DNA of 64,000 nt from Kribbella antiqua (lineage in GTDB: Bacteria; Actinomycetota; Actinomycetes; Propionibacteriales; Kribbellaceae), in NCBI RefSeq assembly GCF_004345665.1, contig NZ_SLWR01000009.1, positions 62,001-126,000 of the forward strand, read 5' to 3'. The notes under the pieces were generated by a model that saw only the letters and a program-made list of their open reading frames with translations, was not told the DNA's origin and searched no databases. Numbering within the stretch: the first letter of the stretch is position 1; every line of letters starts with the position of its first letter. Position numbers and translations under genes: made by a program. Of the stretch, positions 8,850-17,782 are shown one piece after another.

Positions 8850-8862
8850 TAGACTTAGTCGT
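8850..8862 (+). promoter_or_regulatory. -10 element of a likely leaderless transcript
   Basis: TAGACT at 8850-8855 ends 7 nt before ATG 8863, placing the expected transcription start at the start codon. The -35 region (TTCGGA at 8827-8832, 17 bp spacer) is a poor match to TTGACA. Confidence 0.4.
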
Positions 8863-9303
8863 ATGACATCGAACACTGACGACTACGCCCCGAGCCCGAC
8901 CGACTGGGTTCGCACCCAGGTGGAGAAGGTCGAGTCGGCCGGGCCCACCGAGGCCGTGGACATCATGGGGATGAAGGTCGTGCTGCTGACCATGCGCGGC
9001 GCCAAGTCGGGCAAGCTCCGCAAGGTGCCGCTGATGCGGGTCGAGCACAACGGTGTGTATGCCGCGGTCGCCTCGCTCGGCGGCGCTCCGAAGAACCCGG
9101 TCTGGTACTACAACCTCAAGGCCGACCCGAAGCTCACTCTCCAGGACGGCACGGTCACTCGTGAGTTCGTCGCCCGGGAGATCGAGGGCGCTGAGTACGA
9201 CGAGTGGTGGGAGCGCGCGGTCGCGGCCTACCCGCCGTACGCCGAGTACCAGACCAAGACCACCCGGAAGATCCCGCTGTTCGTGCTCGATCCGGTCAAG
9301 TAG
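8863..9303 (+). CDS. Deazaflavin (F420)-dependent nitroreductase family protein
   Basis: 146 aa, split-beta-barrel family of mycobacterial Ddn (Rv3547): VLLTMRGAKSGKLRKVPLMRVEHNG is the F420-phosphate-binding stretch, followed by YAAVASLGGAPKNPVWYYNLKADP and the C-terminal KIPLFVLDPV. These enzymes use reduced F420 to reduce quinones and other electrophiles. The full motif set is present. It has its own leaderless-type promoter and faces no partner gene. Confidence 0.9.
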   Translation: MTSNTDDYAPSPTDWVRTQVEKVESAGPTEAVDIMGMKVVLLTMRGAKSGKLRKVPLMRVEHNGVYAAVASLGGAPKNPVWYYNLKADPKLTLQDGTVTREFVAREIEGAEYDEWWERAVAAYPPYAEYQTKTTRKIPLFVLDPVK

Positions 9304-9450
9304 CGCGTCAATTCGTCGTACAGATCGGCAGGTGGTCAGCGGGGCCGCGCCTGGCTTGTGAGACGCTGGCGGCGGCCGGGTTGCATCGACCCGGCCCGGC
9401 GCTGCTGCGTCGACTGAGTTCTGGGAGTCGTCCTGACCACACACGACGCG

Positions 9451-10179
9451 GTGCAGGAACCGTTCGCCGGGTCGACGCGGTTGCGTCTGGCCGGACTGGC
9501 ACTGCATGCCTATACCGCGAGCGGAACGGTGCTCGCGCTGCTGATCGTCATCGCCGCGATCGACGGAGACGCCGTACGCGCGCTCTGGCTCGGTCTGGCG
9601 GCGCTGGTGATCGACGGTACCGACGGGATGCTCGCACGCCGGCTGCGGGTGAAGGAGACCATCCCGTGGTTCGACGGCGCGATGCTGGACAACATCGTCG
9701 ACTACCTCACCTACGCGTTCGCCCCGATCGTGCTGCTCTGGACCGGCCACTACCTGCCGTCCGGCGCGTGGGGCGCCGTACTGGCCGCGCTGCCATTGCT
9801 TGCCTCCAGCTACCAGTTCTGCCGGGTCGACGCGAAGACCGACGACCACTTCTTCCTCGGCTTCCCCAGCTACTGGAACGTGGTTGCCTTCTACGTCGTG
9901 ATCCTTGGGCTGGGCCCGGCCGCCACCGGCGTCATCCTGGTGGTCTGCTCGGTGCTGGTGTTCATCCCGGTGAAGTACGTCTACCCGTCGCGGACCAAGG
10001 CGTTCCGGTCGCTCAACCTGCTCACCACCGCGATCTGGCTGGCGTCGTACGCCGTACTGCTCGCGCAGATGCCTGACCCGAATGCGATCGTGGTCGCGGT
10101 GTCGCTGGCCTATCTCCTGTACTACGCCGTGCTCAGCCTGTACCTGACGTTCTGGGTGCCGCGGCGGCGGGTCGCTTAG
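9451..10179 (+). CDS. pcs: CDP-alcohol phosphatidyltransferase, phosphatidylcholine synthase-like
   Basis: Integral membrane enzyme expected to condense CDP-diacylglycerol with an alcohol, most likely choline. The catalytic CDP-alcohol signature is complete: DG, then AR, then G, D and D in DGMLARRLRV...FDGAMLDNIVD (about residues 57-84). The opening LHAYTASGTVLALL, LVIDGTDG and VDYLTYAFAPIVLL resemble bacterial Pcs rather than PgsA or PssA. About seven membrane segments follow. The start is unclear: GTG 9451 has no good ribosome-binding site, while CTG 9433 (giving MTTHDAVQEP) has GGGAG 5-6 nt upstream. It is followed after 3 nt by a DMT transporter gene. Confidence 0.75.
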   Translation: MQEPFAGSTRLRLAGLALHAYTASGTVLALLIVIAAIDGDAVRALWLGLAALVIDGTDGMLARRLRVKETIPWFDGAMLDNIVDYLTYAFAPIVLLWTGHYLPSGAWGAVLAALPLLASSYQFCRVDAKTDDHFFLGFPSYWNVVAFYVVILGLGPAATGVILVVCSVLVFIPVKYVYPSRTKAFRSLNLLTTAIWLASYAVLLAQMPDPNAIVVAVSLAYLLYYAVLSLYLTFWVPRRRVA

Positions 10180-10182
10180 TTC

Positions 10183-11019
10183 ATGGTCCTTGGTCTTGGC
10201 GCGGCGCTCGGTGCCGCGGTGCTCTTCGGTGTGGCCTCGATCCTCCAGGCGGTCGGCTCGCGCAAGGTGCCGACGGAGTCGGAGCTGGACCCGCGCCGTC
10301 TCGGCGGGTTCGTCGTCGCACTGCTCAAGCAGCCCGCGTTCTTGGGTGCGCTGGTGCTCAACTTGGCCGGGTTCGCGCTGCATTTCATCGCGCTGCGTCT
10401 GCTGCCGCTCTACCTGGCTCAGGCCGGGATCGCCGCCAGTCTGGTCGTCACGGCATTGCTTGCGACCCGGCTGATGTCGGATCAGTTGAGCTGGCTGGAA
10501 TGGTCGGCTGTGATCGGGGTCTGCGTCGGCCTCGGCCTGCTGGCGGTGTCGGCCGGCTCCGCGGGTGACAGCGCGCGCCACCACGGGCTGACGATCGGCA
10601 TCATCGTCGGGCTCGTCGTGATCGCCGTACTCGGTGCGGTGGCCAGTCGCTCGCAGCACGGCGTCTCCACGGCCCTGCTTGGTCTGCTCGCGGGACTCGG
10701 GTACGCCGGTGTCGCCATCTCCGCGCGATTGCTGCAGGACGGGTCGATCGGCGAGCTGCTTCGAAGCCCGACGACGTACACGCTGCCGATCAGCGGGGCG
10801 CTGGCGTTCATCCTGTACTCGCTGGCGTTGCAGCGCGGATCGGTGACCCTGGCAACCACCCCGATGATCGCCCTGCAGACCATCACCCCCGCCGCCGTCG
10901 GCGTCTTCGTCCTCGACGACGCCGTCCGCTCCGGCTGGTGGCCGGGCGCCATCACCGGCTTCGTCCTGTCCGCGATCGGCTCCGTCATCCTGGTCCGTTT
11001 CGAATCCGTCAAAGACTGA
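10183..11019 (+). CDS. DMT (EamA-like) family membrane transporter
   Basis: 278 aa with nine or ten hydrophobic segments spread over the whole length and a duplicated EamA-like layout, starting MVLGLGAALGAAVLFGVASILQAVG. The substrate cannot be told from sequence. The start ATG 10183 is only 3 nt after the stop of the phosphatidylcholine-synthase-like gene, so the two are almost certainly translated from one mRNA; a role in choline or lipid-related transport is only an inference from this pairing. Confidence 0.8.
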   Translation: MVLGLGAALGAAVLFGVASILQAVGSRKVPTESELDPRRLGGFVVALLKQPAFLGALVLNLAGFALHFIALRLLPLYLAQAGIAASLVVTALLATRLMSDQLSWLEWSAVIGVCVGLGLLAVSAGSAGDSARHHGLTIGIIVGLVVIAVLGAVASRSQHGVSTALLGLLAGLGYAGVAISARLLQDGSIGELLRSPTTYTLPISGALAFILYSLALQRGSVTLATTPMIALQTITPAAVGVFVLDDAVRSGWWPGAITGFVLSAIGSVILVRFESVKD

Positions 11020-11214
11020 GTTTCATCCCCACGCGCCGCTACGCCCGCTCCTGCGTCGCGTGCTCGGGTGGCATGCATCCTCGGCATCGTCGCCGCCCCT
11101 ACTCGCTTGACGGGTATCGACCGATTGCAACTAGGTGCAAAAGCCTTCAGTTGTGGTGGGGTTCGCGTAGAGACTGTGGGCTCGCCCACCCTCGGCAGAT
11201 GTGGAGTTACTCCA

Positions 11215-12462
11215 TTGCGAAGATCATTGTCACTTGTCGCCGTGTTGGTGTTGGTTTCGGCCGGCGCCACCGCAGCAGGCGCTTCGGCTGCTCAACCCGC
11301 ACCTCGGCCTTCGGTCAGCAAGGCTGATATCGCGCCCCTCTCGGAGGCGTATCTCGCTCGAGCCAAAGCGCGCGCGGCTTTGAAGAACGCGGCTTGGCCG
11401 GCCGGTGTGCAATACCAGCACCTGGAAACGGCCACTGATGGATCTCTCACCGTTGTCGTCACCGGGGACTCGTCGGCCAGAGCCAAGTCGTCGACCCTGA
11501 CCGCCACGGTCAGTGAAAAGCTCCGCGCCGCTTCGGTGAACCCCGATGTCAAGGTTCGGTTCGCTGCCATCCCGGACAAGACCCTGAACACGGCCGTCGA
11601 CCAGCTCTCCGATTTCAAGGCATGGGCAGGCGACCTGGCGCACCTGGTGAACCTCGTGACTGCTGACACCACCAAGTCGGTTGTAACGATCGGCAGCACG
11701 GTGAAGTCTGCCGAACTCGAAAGGCGGGCGATGGCCCGCGCCAAGGTGCCGTTGCGGTTCGTCATCTCTCAACCCATGACGCGCGCCGGGCGGTACAACG
11801 ACACGGCGCCGTGGGACGCCGGGAATGCCCTGACCCACCGAGTCGCCGACATCGGCCAGGTGGGCAAGGCCTGGTGCACCCAGGGGTTCTCTTGGCGGCG
11901 ATGGTCGGACAACCTCAACTACGCAAGCTCGGCCGGCCATTGCTGGACGATCAACACCAGCGTCTTCAACGGCGATCCGAATCAGCGGATCGGGTATGTG
12001 GCCGGCCGCTGGTTCGCCAACTTCGGGCCCACCGATTTCGAACTGATCAGGCCGACGGTGGGATATGTCACCGCAACCGTGTGGATCGGCGGCCCGCAAA
12101 CCAGTGATCTACGGGTCGTGGCCGGTGCGGACAATGTGAACTCGGACGACAACATCGGTGAAGACGTCTGCTTCAGCGGCGCGAACGGTGGCACCCACTG
12201 CGGTGAGATCACCGACGCCAACGTGACACGTGGCTTCGACGACGGAACGTCGACCCGCGACCTCACCTGCGTGAAGATGCCTGCAGGCAACATCGTGGGC
12301 GGCGATTCGGGCGGTCCGGTGCTCAGTACCTATTCGAACGGCAAGGTGCATGCCTGGGGGCAGACCGTGGGCACCCAGGCGGACGCGAACTGCGCCGCCG
12401 TTTACACCCCGGTTCTGGCCATCTCTGCGGCCGTCGGTGCCACGATTCTGGTAAATCCCTGA
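11215..12462 (+). CDS. Secreted trypsin-like (S1) serine protease with propeptide
   Basis: 415 aa preproprotein. TTG 11215 is taken as start because GGAG lies 8 nt upstream and it opens directly into a signal peptide (MRRSLSLVAVLVLVSAGATA, cleavage near AGASA-AQ). Residues about 35-200 are a propeptide with the style of streptogrisin pro-regions. The catalytic triad is His in SSAGHCW, Asp in FGPTDFELI and Ser in GGDSGGPV; cysteine pairs are visible around the His and in CFSGANGGTHC and CVKMPAG. Expected to be exported, to self-process and to degrade extracellular protein. A strong hairpin terminator follows directly. Confidence 0.88.
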   Translation: MRRSLSLVAVLVLVSAGATAAGASAAQPAPRPSVSKADIAPLSEAYLARAKARAALKNAAWPAGVQYQHLETATDGSLTVVVTGDSSARAKSSTLTATVSEKLRAASVNPDVKVRFAAIPDKTLNTAVDQLSDFKAWAGDLAHLVNLVTADTTKSVVTIGSTVKSAELERRAMARAKVPLRFVISQPMTRAGRYNDTAPWDAGNALTHRVADIGQVGKAWCTQGFSWRRWSDNLNYASSAGHCWTINTSVFNGDPNQRIGYVAGRWFANFGPTDFELIRPTVGYVTATVWIGGPQTSDLRVVAGADNVNSDDNIGEDVCFSGANGGTHCGEITDANVTRGFDDGTSTRDLTCVKMPAGNIVGGDSGGPVLSTYSNGKVHAWGQTVGTQADANCAAVYTPVLAISAAVGATILVNP

Positions 12463-12473
12463 CAGCGAGAGCT

Positions 12474-12512
12474 GCCCGGGTACGGGCGTCTGCGGGACGT
12501 CCGTACCCGGGC
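12474..12512 (+). terminator. Hairpin terminator after the S1 protease gene
   Basis: GCCCGGGTACGG at 12474-12485 pairs with CCGTACCCGGGC at 12501-12512. No U-tract follows, as is usual in high-GC actinobacteria. Confidence 0.7.
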
Positions 12513-12682
12513 ACGCTCCGGGGCGCGGGGCGCGCTGGAAGAAGCGGGCAGCCTCGACGCCAATCGGAGCCCTGAAGTTCAGTCAACTAGCCGCGTGGCG
12601 AGCGCTTGACTCGCTTCGCAAGAGCTGCACAGGCTGGCCGGAGTGGTCTGGCGTGGGTGGCGCCAGGCGAGAGGGGGAAATC

Positions 12683-13162
12683 ATGCTTCGCATCATGCGT
12701 TCGTTTGCGCTGCTGGCGGTCGCGCTGGCCAGTTGTCTTGTCGCGGTCCAAGCAGCGCAGGCCGCGCCGCCGGTTGTGCCCAACGGGGAGCCGTTCGAGA
12801 TCTTGTCGCCTGCCGGCGAGTACTGCTCGTTCCCGCTTCGTATCTCTGGCGAAAGCGCCGCAGTGGTGAGGCCCGGATCGCCGAACGGCGATCTCATCAT
12901 CACGGGCGCGGTCGCGGTGACGGTGACGAACCTCGCAACGGGGGAGTCGCGCAGCTACAACGTGTCCGGGCCGACGTTCGTCGACGCCCAGACCGGTCTT
13001 CAGGTGTTCAGGGGGCCTGCGCTGATCGGGCAGCCGGTCAGTGTGAATGCCGAAGACACCTTCCTGATCATTACCCGAGGTCAGTGGACGTTCGACCCAA
13101 CCACCACCGCTCACTCGTTCCGGGGCAGGATCGCGCACGATATCTGTGCGGAGCTCGGGTGA
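12683..13162 (+). CDS. Secreted hypothetical protein, 159 aa
   Basis: Starts at ATG 12683 after a GAGGGGG ribosome-binding site, with a clear Sec signal peptide (LLAVALASCLVAVQAAQA, cut before APP near residue 28). The mature part is beta-rich, with two cysteines (EYCSFPL and HDICAEL) that probably form a disulfide joining the ends. It resembles small secreted proteins of unknown function in actinobacteria; I cannot name the family. It lies downstream of the S1 protease but beyond a terminator. Confidence 0.75.
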   Translation: MLRIMRSFALLAVALASCLVAVQAAQAAPPVVPNGEPFEILSPAGEYCSFPLRISGESAAVVRPGSPNGDLIITGAVAVTVTNLATGESRSYNVSGPTFVDAQTGLQVFRGPALIGQPVSVNAEDTFLIITRGQWTFDPTTTAHSFRGRIAHDICAELG

Positions 13163-13172
13163 GCTGGATTCG

Positions 13173-14324
13173 TTAGCGCGTCGGCCACTTCCACGGTGGT
13201 TCATCTAGGGGGCCTTGGCCGGCGATTGTGGTGGCGCCGTGGTCTTTGACGAGCTCGATGGTGTGTAGGTCGTCGGTGAGGGCTTCCAGAGAGGCTACGA
13301 ACGGGCGGGAGTGGGTGACGACGATGACTTGGGCTTCCTTGGCGGCGATGACGACTAGGTTTGCCAATGCGGGAAGGAGGTCTGGGTGCAGGCTCGTCTC
13401 GGGCTCGTTGAGGACTAGTAGTTCGGGTGGGCGCGGAGTGAGGAGTGCGGCGACCCACAGTAGGTATCTGAGGGTGCCGTCTGAGAGTTCGGCGCCTGAG
13501 AGCGGCCGGAGTAGGCCGTGTTGGCGGAAGGCGATTTCGAAGCGGCCTGCGGTGTTGACGATTTCCACGTGGCTGCCTGGGAAAGCCAGCGCGACGGCGT
13601 CGTTGAGTGCGCCCTTTGCGCCGATCTCCTTGATGGTTTGGAGGGCGGCCGCGACATCGGAGCCGTCTGGTGCCATCACCGGCGTACGGGTGCCGATCTG
13701 GACGCGGCGGGCCGGTGCGTCGGCGTCGGTGCGGAAGTGGTCGTAGAAGCGCCAGGAGCGCAGCCTGTCCCGGACGGTGAGCAGCTCTGGTGCGCGTTCG
13801 GGGTCGGCGAACTCGCTGAGCATGCTGTCGAACGTCTGCAGTTGATGCCCGCCCCGCTGCCACTCGCCACTGCCGGAACGGATCCGCACCTCGCGGTTCA
13901 CCCGCTCCACCAGCAGCGCCGCCGGTCGCAGGAAAGGCCCGGCCCACAAGGCTTCGCGCTTGATCTCCGGATCGAGGTCAAACACGGAGCCATTGGGTAT
14001 CGGCAGGCCCAGATCCATCAGGTAGCCGTAGTCGTCACCCGCGAAGCCCATCCGCAGCCCGACGGCCTTGGTGCGCACCGTTCCCTGCACCGGGCGGTCC
14101 TTGCGGACGTGCTCTGGTCCCGCCCACAGAGTCGACTGCAGGCCGCCTTCGCGCGCCAGCGCCGCCACGGCTCCGTTGCGTGACGCGTCTGCGAGCAACC
14201 GGAGCGCCCGGTACAGACTGGACTTGCCCGTCCCGTTCGCCCCTGTCACCACGTTCAACCCACGCAGCGGCATCACCATCCGCCGCAAGGACCGATAGTT
14301 CTCCACCGCCAGCGTGGTCAGCAC
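13173..14324 (-). CDS. AAA ATPase (AAA_21 / RecF-like, OLD-type core)
   Basis: 383 aa with an SMC/RecF-type head: MLTTLAVENYRSLRRM, Walker A GANGTGKSS near residue 30, ABC-like signature LSDGTLRYLLWVAALL near 280, Walker B LLVLNEPETSLHP near 300 and a His switch VVTHSRP near 335. No TOPRIM nuclease domain is fused. Stand-alone members are annotated as putative ATP-binding proteins; some relatives act in phage defence or DNA repair, but no partner gene is adjacent here, so a role is not assigned. Its end converges on the secreted-protein gene with 10 nt between stops. Confidence 0.85.
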   Translation of the reverse strand: MLTTLAVENYRSLRRMVMPLRGLNVVTGANGTGKSSLYRALRLLADASRNGAVAALAREGGLQSTLWAGPEHVRKDRPVQGTVRTKAVGLRMGFAGDDYGYLMDLGLPIPNGSVFDLDPEIKREALWAGPFLRPAALLVERVNREVRIRSGSGEWQRGGHQLQTFDSMLSEFADPERAPELLTVRDRLRSWRFYDHFRTDADAPARRVQIGTRTPVMAPDGSDVAAALQTIKEIGAKGALNDAVALAFPGSHVEIVNTAGRFEIAFRQHGLLRPLSGAELSDGTLRYLLWVAALLTPRPPELLVLNEPETSLHPDLLPALANLVVIAAKEAQVIVVTHSRPFVASLEALTDDLHTIELVKDHGATTIAGQGPLDEPPWKWPTR

Positions 14325-14355
14325 ACGACCAACCTAGCGACGTCCTCCGACAGTC

Positions 14356-15795
14356 CTATGGCTGGCGGCGGAAGCGGACTGCGTCGGCGATGACGTAGCC
14401 GTCTGCGTTGTCGCTGAGTTCGACGTAGCCGGTGGTGCCGGCTTTGAAGGCGAAGGTGCCGATGGACATCCACTCGCCGGTCCGCGGTCCGGTACGCCGC
14501 GGACGCGCTGGCCGGGCGGAAGCGGGCGAAGTTCGCGCCGGTGCCTTTGGCGTGGGTGAGGTAGTTGTAGCCGTAGTAGCCAGGGATGCTCCGGCCGCTG
14601 TTCCAGGTGCCGACCACTGAGAAGCCGAGTCCGTCGTTGTCGACAGTGACCTCCTCGCGGATGTCCGGAGCGGACGGCGACGTCACCAGGCTCCGCCGCT
14701 CGAGTGCGACCGCCGTACCGCCGCCGCGACCAGCACCGGCCAGTGTGAAGCGGACCGTGTGCCGGCCCGGTTGCAGTCGACGCTTGTCCAGCAGGAGTAC
14801 GTCGTACCCGTCGCCGCGGAAGCTGGTGAGGTCGATGGCGCTGGTGCGCGGTGTTTGGCCGTCTACCGTCACAGTGACCAGACCGCCGTCCCGGACAGAT
14901 GCGCCAGATCCGAGTAGTAGCCGCGGCCCTGGTGAACGGTACGTGCGTACCGGAAGGACTCGCCTTCGTCGTAGCTCACCGAGACGGTCATGTTCCACCG
15001 CATGGGCGCATCCGGCCGGCTGAACAGCACCCGGTTGCCGATGTACCTGGTGAGGCCGGTGTCGACGCCGTTGAACAGTCCGGCGCTGAAGTCCATGACC
15101 GGCCGCGACCAGCTCAGCCCGCCGTCCTCGCTGACCGCGATACCCCGCGGCCAGTCGTTGCCCGAACCCGGACGGCTGTTCAGCACGACTGTCCCGTCCG
15201 CGCGCTGCAGTAGCCTCGCCTCGCCCAAAGTGGGTATGCCAAAGCCCATCGGCACCTCGCCACCGGCCAGCCAGCTCCGGCCGTGGTCGTCGCTGTAGAC
15301 GGTGGAGACGCCGTAGTTGCGGTCTGCCGCTGGAACGCCGGTGATGATCGTGCGATGCGAGATAGTCACCAGCAGCCGTCCCGAGTCGAGCTGGATGCCG
15401 TGGCCTGGGCCAGGCCCGTGCATCTTCCAGCTGTACGGGAAGTGGTCGAACAGCCCGGCCAGACTGCGTGGAGCGCTCCAGGTGACGCCTTTATCCGTGC
15501 TGGAGATGACGTAGACGGTGCTGGTGTCGGAGGAGCAGCTTGTGTTCTCCGGCAGCCGCTCACAGAGCCCGTGGAACAGGAAGACCTCGCCAGTGGTCCG
15601 GTCTACGACGAAGGTGGGGTTGGCCCAGCTCTGGCCGCTCACTGAGGGCACGACGGCGTACGACGGGGTCCACGTCTGCCCGCCGTCGGTACTACGGCGG
15701 ATGAGCAAGTCATGTGGTCCGGCGTCGCACACCTCGTGACGGCCCTCGGTGCAAGCGATCAGGGTGTCGTCAGGCAGTACGGCGAGGCCGTGCAT
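14356..15795 (-). pseudogene. Decayed sialidase (BNR repeats) with golvesin-type C-terminal domain
   Basis: Reading on the minus strand, five Asp-box motifs appear in order (STDGGQTW, STDKGVTW, SDDHGRSW, SEDGGLSW, SYDEGESF), as in exo-sialidases. The frame ends in a stop at 14869 just after YYSDLAHL, but the next frame goes on at once with RDGGLVTVTVDGQ and a golvesin-like domain (VTVDNDGLGFSVVGTW, YYGYNYLTHAKG). Near 14480 the coding frame switches back (WMSIGTFAFKAGTTGYVELS, IADAVRFRRQP) to a stop at 14356, and about 30-35 residues of the golvesin core are missing at that point. The N-terminus also lacks the FRIP catalytic arginine motif and any signal peptide. Sequencing error could explain the frame changes but not the missing segments. 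Confidence 0.75.
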
Positions 15796-15877
15796 GCCCC
15801 CGGAAGCTACCGGCGACCCGAGCGGCCCACCAGACGCTAATCCTTATTACTACAAGGCCAAATCCGGACAATGACAC

Positions 15878-15906
15878 GAAGCGGCCGCCGGTCCGGCGGC
15901 CGCTTC
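15878..15906. terminator. GC-rich hairpin downstream of the ABC exporter operon
   Basis: GAAGCGGCCGCCG and CGGCGGCCGCTTC form a near-perfect stem at 15878-15906, just after the minus-strand ABC gene that stops at 15911. It is symmetrical and may work in both directions. Confidence 0.75.
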
Positions 15907-15910
15907 GACG

Positions 15911-17782
15911 TCAGGCCAGGGAGTCTTCCCAGGCTTGGTGGAGGCCGGCGTAGTTGCCGCCGGTGGTGATGAGGTCGGTGGGGGCGCCGTCCTCGATGAT
16001 GCGGCCGTGTTCCAGGACGATGACCCGGTCCGCGGTTTCCACTGTGGACAGCCGGTGTGCGATGACGATCGCCGTACGGTCCGCCAGGATGGTCCGGAGC
16101 GCGCGCTGGATCAGCCGCTCGCTGGGGATGTCCAGGCTGGACGTCGCCTCGTCCAGGATCAGTACGGCGGGATCCGCGAGGAACGCCCGGGCGAACGCGA
16201 CCAGCTGCCGCTGACCCGCCGACAGACGCGAACCCCGCTTCTCCACCGCGGTCTCGTAGCCGTCCGGCAGCGCCATGATGAAGTCGTGTGCGCCGATCAC
16301 CTTGGCCGCTTCGACCACCTCGTCCAGCGTGGCGCCCGGCTTGCCGAACCGGATGTTGTCCGCGACCGAGCCGGTGAACAGGAAGTTCTCCTGGGTCACC
16401 ATCACCACCCGCTCACGCAGGTCGTCCTCGGTCAGGTCGCGCAGGTCGGTCCCGTCCAGCAGCACGTGGCCACTGGTCGGGTCGTAGAACCGCGCTACGA
16501 GCTTGGCGATCGTGGTCTTGCCCGCACCCGTCGTACCGACCAGTGCGAGTGTCTGACCGGCCGGAACGTCCAGTTGTAGACCGGGCAGCACCGGTACGCC
16601 GTCGACGTACTCGAACCGGACGTTCCGCAGTTCCAGGTGACCACGCGCCTTGCGTGGCTTGGCCGGCTCGAGCGGCTCTGGGACGTCCGGCGTTTCGTTG
16701 AGGACACCTGAGAGCTTCTCGAGTGCGGCCGAAGCGGACAGGAAGGTGTTGTAGAACTGCGAGATGTCCTGCAGCGGTTCGAAGAACTGCCGCAGGTACA
16801 GCAGGAACGCGGTCAGCACACCGACCGTCACGTGCCCGTGGTAGGCCTGGTAACCGCCGTACGCCAGGATCGCGACGATGGTGATGTTGCCGACGCCCTT
16901 GATCGACGGCATGAAGATCGCGTTCAGCCGGAACGAGTCCAGGTTCGCTTCCCGGTACCTGTCGTTGACGCCGTGGAAGATCTCCTCGTTCCGCGGTTCC
17001 CGGCGGAACGCCTGCACCGCGCGGATCCCGGTCATCGACTCGACGAAGTGAATGATGACCAGTACGACGGTCTCGCGCGTACGGCGGTAGACGACGGCCG
17101 ACCGGCGCCGGAACCAGGCGGTGATCAGCACCAGCGCCGGGAACGACAGCAGCGCCAGCAACCCGAGCTTCAGGTCCAGCGTGAGCAGCAGAATCGCCGT
17201 ACCGATCAAGGTCAGCAGCGCTGTGACCAGACCGTCGAACCCGTTCGCCAGCATCTCGTCGATGACGCCGACGTCGGACGTCATCCGCGAGATCACCCGG
17301 CCGGAGGTGTACTTGTCGTGGAACGACGGGCTCAGCCGCTGGAAGTGGTCGAACACCCGCCGGCGAAGCCCGAGCAGGATCTCCTGGCCGAGCTTCCCCG
17401 ACCGCATCAGGAACACCTGCCGCGCGGCCGCCTGCAGCAGCGCCATCGCCAAGACCAGGCTGACGACCGTGATGAGGGTCTTCGCGCCCTCACCGGCCAG
17501 GATCGGCGGGATGCCGTTGTCGATGCCGAGGTGGACCAGGTACGGCACCGCGAGCCGGGCGGCGTTCTCCACCACGACGATCACGACCAGCAGCCAGATC
17601 ATCTTCCGGTACGGCCGCAGCAGCTCACCGAGCAGCTTGCGGGAGTCCTCCTTCAGCCGAATGGTCGTTGCCCTCGACAACTCCCGTTCGCCCTCGTCCT
17701 CGAACACCCCGCGCCACGACTGCTCGGTGGTCTCCTCGTCCCGGGTGTCGTCGGGAGGAGGTGTCTGCTGGGTTGTCGTCAT
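15911..17782 (-). CDS. ABC exporter subunit with canonical ATPase site
   Basis: 623 aa fused membrane and ATP-binding half-transporter. Six membrane helices lie between about residues 60 and 350; the nucleotide domain has Walker A GTTGAGKTT, signature LSAGQRQ, Walker B VLILDEATSSLD with the catalytic glutamate, and H-loop IVIAHRLST. The N-terminus (TTTQQTPPPDDTRDEETTEQ) is a disordered acidic tail. It starts by a 4-nt overlap (17779-17782) with the upstream half-transporter, so the two form a translationally coupled heterodimeric exporter of multidrug/lipid type. The substrate is unknown. Confidence 0.92.
   Translation of the reverse strand: MTTTQQTPPPDDTRDEETTEQSWRGVFEDEGERELSRATTIRLKEDSRKLLGELLRPYRKMIWLLVVIVVVENAARLAVPYLVHLGIDNGIPPILAGEGAKTLITVVSLVLAMALLQAAARQVFLMRSGKLGQEILLGLRRRVFDHFQRLSPSFHDKYTSGRVISRMTSDVGVIDEMLANGFDGLVTALLTLIGTAILLLTLDLKLGLLALLSFPALVLITAWFRRRSAVVYRRTRETVVLVIIHFVESMTGIRAVQAFRREPRNEEIFHGVNDRYREANLDSFRLNAIFMPSIKGVGNITIVAILAYGGYQAYHGHVTVGVLTAFLLYLRQFFEPLQDISQFYNTFLSASAALEKLSGVLNETPDVPEPLEPAKPRKARGHLELRNVRFEYVDGVPVLPGLQLDVPAGQTLALVGTTGAGKTTIAKLVARFYDPTSGHVLLDGTDLRDLTEDDLRERVVMVTQENFLFTGSVADNIRFGKPGATLDEVVEAAKVIGAHDFIMALPDGYETAVEKRGSRLSAGQRQLVAFARAFLADPAVLILDEATSSLDIPSERLIQRALRTILADRTAIVIAHRLSTVETADRVIVLEHGRIIEDGAPTDLITTGGNYAGLHQAWEDSLA

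Noticed and set aside
13173..14324. Lone AAA ATPase as a phage-defence system
   Set aside because: No nuclease, TOPRIM or reverse-transcriptase partner lies beside it; the domain alone is not enough.
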